This document shows, piece by piece, positions 59,120 through 64,000 of a DNA stretch of 64,000 bases. The first letter of the stretch is position 1. Every line of letters starts with the position of its first letter. The position numbers and the translations under genes are program-made. Where the stretch lies: contig CAWKAZ010000005.1 of assembly GCA_963847715.1 (NCBI GenBank), positions 248,001 to 312,000 of the forward strand, in the 5' to 3' direction. The notes under the pieces are model-generated. The model saw only the letters and a list, made by a program, of their open reading frames with translations, was not told where the DNA came from and made no database searches. This DNA is from Acidiflorens sp963847715 (GTDB lineage: Bacteria > Acidobacteriota > Terriglobia > Terriglobales > Acidobacteriaceae).

Positions 59120-61198
59120 CTACTTGGCGGCTCGTTTGGCGAACATTAATTCGTTGACTAAAGCGTCCGCTCCGTAAATGTTGCGCAGGGCCTCGATGAT
59201 CCCACGCGAATCGACCGACACGGCGCGTGCCTGCCGATCGTCGTAGCGAAAGTCCAAAACCAGCGATTGGATATCTCCATCGAAAATGATCCCAATGATT
59301 TCGCCCGCTCTATTCACCGTCGGGCTACCGGAGTTGCCGCCAATGATGTCGGCGGTAGAAACGAAATTCAGCGGCGTCTCGAGGTTCAACTTCGACTTCA
59401 TCTTCAACCAGCGCGGAGCCAGATCAAAGGGAGGTTGGTCGTTATGTTCCTCGGCGTGCTTGAATGCTCCCGCCATGGTGGTGAAGTATGGAATCTTCTT
59501 ATCGTTCTCCTCATAGCCTTTCACCGTGCCATAACTGAGGCGGAGCGTGAACGTTGCGTCGGGCGGTTCCGTATAGCCGGACTTGGCAAATCGAGAGCGA
59601 GCGATGGTGGCGCCATCGCGTCGTACGATCGCATCGACTTCGTCATCGAAACGCTTGCGCACGGCTCGGGCTTCACCCTCCACATTGCGTAGTAGGACAA
59701 TCAGCGGATCGGTACTCGCTTGCACCGCGGCCGCGCCGCCTTCATACAGCTGTTTGCGGACAGCGATATCCTCCAGTTTGGAGCCGGCCATCAACGCCTG
59801 GGCAGCCTCTTCTGGTGACTTGCCACCGAGCGCGGCCTTCACGGCCGGATCTTCCGATCCTAGCGCTTCGCGCATTTGCGTAAAGGCCATCGTCAGGTTG
59901 AGGATCTCAAGCTTCTTGTAGACGGGGGCCGTGCTGAATAGTCTCTGTTCCAGCGAAGGCAGGCTGGAATCACGGAACTCCCTTAGGCGCTCGCCGTTTG
60001 GCTTCGGTTTTTCTGTGGCCGCGCGAACCAGATTACGGGCATCCTGCGCGAGGTCGGAAGTGAAACCACGCATACGCTCAACGTAAGTCAACTGGTTATA
60101 AATTTCGCGGTTGGCCTTCATGGCGTTCGAGATCTCTTCCCACGGATTCCGTTCGCCAGGATGTTTCCCGACATAGGCCTGCTCGCTATCGCGCTCAGCC
60201 TTGTAAATGGATGACATCATCGCGAGGTCGTTGAGCGCCTCATATTCACCATTGATCGCCTTCTGGGAATTCTGGAGCCCGAATATCTCCTCTTGCGCGA
60301 TGCGCGCATTCTCGGGTAACTCCGCGCTGAATTTCTTTAGCAATTCGATTCGCTGTTTGTATATCCCGAGTCGCGACGGGTAATCCACGTTCTTCAGAAA
60401 CTGCAATTGCGCCGTTGTCTTCTGACGATCCGTGCCGCCGGGGTGGCCGGACACGAAGACCAAATCGCCATCTTTCACACCTACCTTCGACCACGGCAGA
60501 TAATGTTCGAGGCGCACTGGCTTGCCGTTCTCATAAATGCGGAAGAAGTTGATGTCCAGGTCATAGCGAGGAAAGGTGAAGTTGTCGGGATCGCCGCCGA
60601 AGAAGGCCGCGGCAAATTCCGGAGCAAATACGAGGCGCACGTCAGTGTACTTCTTGTACCGGTACAAGTTGTAGACTTCGCCGGAGTAGAAGGTCACGAC
60701 GTCACAGCGCAACCCGGTCGTAGCGGAACACTCCTTCTCGATTGCGCTCATGGCCGAGCGTTGCGCCTGACCGGCGTCCGCGGCCGACATGGACGAAGTA
60801 ACGGCAGCATTTACTTTGGAAGTGACGTCCTCAATTTCGCCCAGGACGTTCAGCTCCAAGTCGGGACATTTTGCTTCGTCCGCCTGAGTCTTGGCGTAGA
60901 ACCCGCCCCTCATGTAGTCAGCGCCCGAAGAGGCCAGCTTCTGGATGCAATCTGCGCCTACGTGATGATTAGTGAAGGCAAGACCGTCGGCCGACACAAA
61001 CGAGCCCGATCCGCCATTGTTAAACCGCACCGACGACAACTGAAGATGGTCGAGCCATTCTTGTGTCGGTAAGAAGCCATATTGCTTTTGAACCCGCTCT
61101 TTAGGGAAGGCGTTGTAGAGCCACATTCCCTCGTCGGCGATTGCCAGATGCGTTGCGAAGAGCAAAATAATGCCTAGAATAAACAGTTTTGTTTTCAT
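59120..61198 (-). CDS. S46 family serine peptidase (dipeptidyl-peptidase 7/11 type)
   Basis: 692 residues from ATG 61198 with a signal peptide (KLFILGIILLFATHLAIA). GSGSFVSADGLAFTNHHVGA at about 64-83 holds the catalytic His; GGDPDNFTFPRYDLDINFFR is the Asp block; GNSGSPTVNRAGEIIGIIFD near the end holds the Ser. The length and all three blocks match S46 dipeptidyl peptidases of Bacteroidota and other soil bacteria. Periplasmic release of dipeptides for nutrition. Confidence 0.92.
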   Translation of the reverse strand: MKTKLFILGIILLFATHLAIADEGMWLYNAFPKERVQKQYGFLPTQEWLDHLQLSSVRFNNGGSGSFVSADGLAFTNHHVGADCIQKLASSGADYMRGGFYAKTQADEAKCPDLELNVLGEIEDVTSKVNAAVTSSMSAADAGQAQRSAMSAIEKECSATTGLRCDVVTFYSGEVYNLYRYKKYTDVRLVFAPEFAAAFFGGDPDNFTFPRYDLDINFFRIYENGKPVRLEHYLPWSKVGVKDGDLVFVSGHPGGTDRQKTTAQLQFLKNVDYPSRLGIYKQRIELLKKFSAELPENARIAQEEIFGLQNSQKAINGEYEALNDLAMMSSIYKAERDSEQAYVGKHPGERNPWEEISNAMKANREIYNQLTYVERMRGFTSDLAQDARNLVRAATEKPKPNGERLREFRDSSLPSLEQRLFSTAPVYKKLEILNLTMAFTQMREALGSEDPAVKAALGGKSPEEAAQALMAGSKLEDIAVRKQLYEGGAAAVQASTDPLIVLLRNVEGEARAVRKRFDDEVDAIVRRDGATIARSRFAKSGYTEPPDATFTLRLSYGTVKGYEENDKKIPYFTTMAGAFKHAEEHNDQPPFDLAPRWLKMKSKLNLETPLNFVSTADIIGGNSGSPTVNRAGEIIGIIFDGDIQSLVLDFRYDDRQARAVSVDSRGIIEALRNIYGADALVNELMFAKRAAK

Positions 61199-61438
61199 CG
61201 ATCTTTCCAGCACTTGTGAGAATCCTCGCAAAGGGGGCGCCCTCGCGAATCCTTTATCCTACGCGGGAGGCGCCGATTCGAAAAGCCGTTGGGGAGGAGT
61301 AACAGGTGAGAGAGGCATGCAATGGGGCTGCACTTTTCGGAGAGGTAAATATGCAGAACGAGGACCCAGCCTAAACGACCGGACCCTCGTTGTTGTGGTG
61401 TTCTGTCTTCGCCCAGAAACGTCGGCCGCTGCAACACC

Positions 61439-62275
61439 TTAGTGACTGTGTTGCATTCCGGTGCTCATGATGTGCGAGCTGAAGAACAGAAAGAAGTTGG
61501 AAGGAGCCTCGACCGAATGCCCGGCTGCAATCGATGTCTGAATCGCTTTGAACGAGGTTATGCCGGAGCTTGCATCCTTCGCGGGCCAGTCGGCAGCGTT
61601 GAGGACCAGCACCGGAACCACCTGCCACCAGATCGCTTTCACGGTCAGATCCTGGTTGATCAGCACATGGCTGTGATTGGGGGTTGGGACAAAGATGTTG
61701 GCGGTTGGCGGCCCTGCAATGATTCCGAGCTCCGACAGGGCGGGCGCCAAGTCCAAACGCGACGCGTGCATGGTGCATGTTCCTGGAGCCGAACCCGGCT
61801 CCGGACACTGTGTGTATACCTTGGGTGAAGCTTTGAAGGCTTCCGGTAGCGCTCCGAAGAGACTTATCAACGTGCTGCCCAACTGGGAGCCGCAAATGGT
61901 TCCCGGGACTACGTTCGAGCACGAGATCGCATCGTTGGGGTTCTGGTCGTTGTCGGTCGAAAACATCGGGACCAGCACATAGATGGGTTCGGTGGTGTAT
62001 TTCGGGTTGCCTATTACGCCCGGCGGGTTGATATCAGGCTGGGTGCCGACCTGGCAAATAGGGATCTGCAACTCTCCGGGATCGGTGGCTGCGGGAATGC
62101 CGTTGAAATTCAAGTCGTTTTTCGGTTGTTCGACACAATCGAAATTTTGCGTATACAGGAACTTCAGTATCTGGCCGTCTCCATAGCCAAGGGTCGAGTT
62201 CGTTTGCGCGAAAGCTGGGAAAGACATCAAGGTCCCAAGCAACAGGAAAAGTGGCACACGTGCTGAGATTCTCAT
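61439..62275 (-). CDS. secreted protein of unknown function
   Basis: 278 residues, start chosen at the ATG preceded by GGAGG and giving a signal peptide (LFLLLGTLMSFPAFAQT). The mature part starts with YGDGQILKFLYTQNFDCVEQ, has paired Cys residues (ICQVG, SCSNVV, TICGSQ, QCPEPG, TCTMHAS) and a terminal SNFFLFFSSHIMSTGMQHSH. I do not recognise a family. Likely periplasmic or surface. Confidence 0.65.
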   Translation of the reverse strand: MRISARVPLFLLLGTLMSFPAFAQTNSTLGYGDGQILKFLYTQNFDCVEQPKNDLNFNGIPAATDPGELQIPICQVGTQPDINPPGVIGNPKYTTEPIYVLVPMFSTDNDQNPNDAISCSNVVPGTICGSQLGSTLISLFGALPEAFKASPKVYTQCPEPGSAPGTCTMHASRLDLAPALSELGIIAGPPTANIFVPTPNHSHVLINQDLTVKAIWWQVVPVLVLNAADWPAKDASSGITSFKAIQTSIAAGHSVEAPSNFFLFFSSHIMSTGMQHSH

Positions 62276-62421
62276 TCGTTCCTCCATATAGCGGCTTCTG
62301 GACCGCATTCTGAGAGGTGTACGGTCGGCGCGCGAAAACGGATTGCTCGAATAGCGCCCATTTGTGAAGTTGGTGACCCACTCACTTCTCTTTCGCGACG
62401 AGATTCGATACTTTATCGCTC

Positions 62422-63978
62422 ATGACTTCGCAAGCGGAAACGAAGCCGTTGGCAGATCTGCCTCAGCCCCTTCCCAGCTCTGCGTCGGGTTCTCAGTGGT
62501 CCGGCGATGTTGCTGTTCTCATCTATCTCGCAGCGGCAACCGTCCTCGCCCAGTTGTTGTTCGGCGGCCGCTACGGATTTCATCGTGACGAATTGGCAAC
62601 ATTGGACGATGCGCGCCACCTGGCTTGGGGATACATAGCTTACCCTCCGATCACTCCCTTCTTCGGACGGCTGTCGTTGACGCTTTTCGGAACGTCTGTG
62701 TCGGGCTTCCGGTTCTTCGCCGCCGTGGCCCAGGCGATAGCTGTGGTCATAACCGGCCTGATGGCGCGCGAACTCGGCGGGGGGCGAGGTGCCCAGCTAG
62801 TCGCCGCCGCTGCGGCCGTTCCGTTCTGCCTAGGCAGCGGCGCCCTGATGCAATACGTTGCATTCGACTACTTGTTCTGGGTGCTCTCCGCGTACTTTGT
62901 GATTCGTCTGCTCAGATCTGAAGATCCGCGCTGGTGGATGGCCATCGGTTGTTGTATGGGCCTCGGGATGATGACGAAATACACCATGGGGTTTTTCGCT
63001 CTCGGCATTGTCGCCGGGGTGGTACTAACCGACACGCGTCGACATCTCACGAGCCGTTGGCTCTGGATTGGGGTAGCGTTATCAGTTCTTGTCTTTCTCC
63101 CGAACATCGTCTGGCAAATCCAACATCACTTCATCTCGGCTGATTTTTTGAAGCATATTCACGAGCGCGATGTCCGCATCGGTCGGACGCAAGATTTTCT
63201 TCCAGCCCAGCTGAAACTTACGCTGCTTGCACTCCCGCTCGGGGTCGCCGGACTCTACTTTTACATCGTATCCGGAGCCGGAAGGCGTTTCCGCATGGTC
63301 GGCTGGATGTATGTTGTCCCGCTTGTGCTCTTTATCGTGGCGAAGGGACGCTGGTACTACCTGGCGCCCACCTACCCTATGCTGTATGCCGGCGGCAGCG
63401 TTTGGGGGGAACAACGTTTGCGGTCTCTCAGTCGAGGCTGGGCTGGTGTGGTGCGAGCGTTGGCATGGACGGCGTTAGCGGCGGACATCCTATTGATTGC
63501 AGCGATCGCAATCCCGCCCGCGCCCGTCAATTCCGCGCTCTGGAAGTTTGCCAGCAAGAACAACGGCGATCTGCTTGAAGAACTAGGCTGGCCAGAGATG
63601 ACGCAGGCCGTGGCCCAAATCCGCGACTCGCTCCCCGAATCGGACCGCGCCCACCTGGGCATCCTTGCCGGAAACTACGGTGAGGCCGGCGCCCTCAATC
63701 TCTATGGCCCACAGTACAAGCTGCCGACGGCAATTAGCGGTATCAACTCGTTCTGGCAGCGGGGGTATGGGAATCCGCCGCCTGAAACCCTGATCGTCGT
63801 TGGCATCTCCCACGGATTCGTGGAACGCAACTTCGCCTCCTGCGAGGTCGTGGGGCATATGCCGAACCCGTACGGCATCAAGAACGAAGAGACCAGCGAT
63901 CATCCCGACATCTATGTCTGTCGCGGTTTACGCCAGACCTGGCCTGATTTCTGGAAAGACTTCCAATACTACGGATAG
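62422..63978 (+). CDS. GT39 family membrane glycosyltransferase (ArnT/PMT-like)
   Basis: 518 residues. About 10 transmembrane helices; the family head YGFHRDELATLDDARHLAWG near 53 carries the acidic catalytic motif (DE), followed by AYPPITPFFGRLSLTLFG. YYLAPTYPMLYAGG near 315 and a C-terminal periplasmic domain (LGILAGNYGEAGALNLYGPQ) also fit. Such enzymes transfer sugars from polyprenyl phosphate to lipids or proteins. A TACTTT box ten bases before the ATG and no ribosome site are noted. Confidence 0.87.
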   Translation: MTSQAETKPLADLPQPLPSSASGSQWSGDVAVLIYLAAATVLAQLLFGGRYGFHRDELATLDDARHLAWGYIAYPPITPFFGRLSLTLFGTSVSGFRFFAAVAQAIAVVITGLMARELGGGRGAQLVAAAAAVPFCLGSGALMQYVAFDYLFWVLSAYFVIRLLRSEDPRWWMAIGCCMGLGMMTKYTMGFFALGIVAGVVLTDTRRHLTSRWLWIGVALSVLVFLPNIVWQIQHHFISADFLKHIHERDVRIGRTQDFLPAQLKLTLLALPLGVAGLYFYIVSGAGRRFRMVGWMYVVPLVLFIVAKGRWYYLAPTYPMLYAGGSVWGEQRLRSLSRGWAGVVRALAWTALAADILLIAAIAIPPAPVNSALWKFASKNNGDLLEELGWPEMTQAVAQIRDSLPESDRAHLGILAGNYGEAGALNLYGPQYKLPTAISGINSFWQRGYGNPPPETLIVVGISHGFVERNFASCEVVGHMPNPYGIKNEETSDHPDIYVCRGLRQTWPDFWKDFQYYG

Positions 63979-64000
63979 ATCTCCCGGCAACCGACGCACC

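Overview
The window reads as a chromosomal segment of an Acidobacteriota bacterium, probably class Terriglobia (inference). Supporting signs are GC-rich coding sequence on both strands in short operons, many small secreted proteins known mainly from that phylum, a TIGR03118 protein, a PEP-CTERM peptide, PadR- and GntR-linked ABC permeases, a BshB1-like deacetylase, and a tRNA-like gene with the 8/4 fold already reported from Acidobacteria. No rRNA, prophage, transposase or CRISPR array was seen. Layout: 1-5.4 kb holds a cut-off ThiO-like oxidase, a coiled-coil membrane protein, a YetF-like protein, a secreted PHI-1-like protein and fumC. 5.4-9.9 kb is a looser accessory stretch with a nuclease remnant, palindromic repeats, a TonB C-terminal-domain protein, a flavin monooxygenase, a DinB remnant and a SnoaL-like protein. 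9.8-17.8 kb holds a CPBP protease, secreted proteins, a chloroperoxidase-type hydrolase and a YtrA-type regulator/ABC operon. 17.8-24.8 kb holds a PadR/membrane pair, BshB1, and a CtaA plus ABC ATPase/permease set split by an inserted MFS gene. 24.8-30.7 kb carries VapBC, an NAD-type isocitrate dehydrogenase, a four-helix-bundle gene between 39-bp inverted repeats, nrdR, a flippase-like protein, a lytic transglycosylase and a HAD phosphatase. 30.7-36.3 kb includes a GAF-ANTAR protein, inositol-phosphate synthase, an orphan Phd antitoxin and a thioesterase. 36.3-41.5 kb contains pdxS (frameshifted) and pdxT, separated by an accessory island with a HEPN-like protein, an 8/4 tRNA-like gene with an adjacent antisense unit, parD with a frameshifted parE, and cutC. 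41.5-53.6 kb is mostly housekeeping: ssb, lepB, carA, carB, and a DHDPS-family aldolase with an unusual insertion. 53.6-59.1 kb is a TetR-controlled cluster of two crotonases, a BoxB/PaaA-like di-iron protein, a rhodanese and an amidohydrolase, suggesting acyl- or aromatic-CoA metabolism. 59.1-64 kb has an S46 peptidase, a secreted protein and a GT39 membrane glycosyltransferase. The most notable signal is at 38.78-39.00 kb on the minus strand: an 89-nt tRNA-like gene with a perfect 8-bp acceptor stem, 4-bp T stem, long variable arm and anticodon GCG. It is followed by an extended -10 promoter, a segment complementary to its D and anticodon arms, and a rho-independent terminator, which looks like a tRNA-like RNA plus its own antisense RNA. 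The second theme is a population of short intergenic arrays with a 7-8 bp period and locus-specific sequence, often in inverted pairs. They sit at gene boundaries, occasionally run into coding sequence, and in one case bracket the four-helix-bundle gene like a 23S rRNA intervening sequence.
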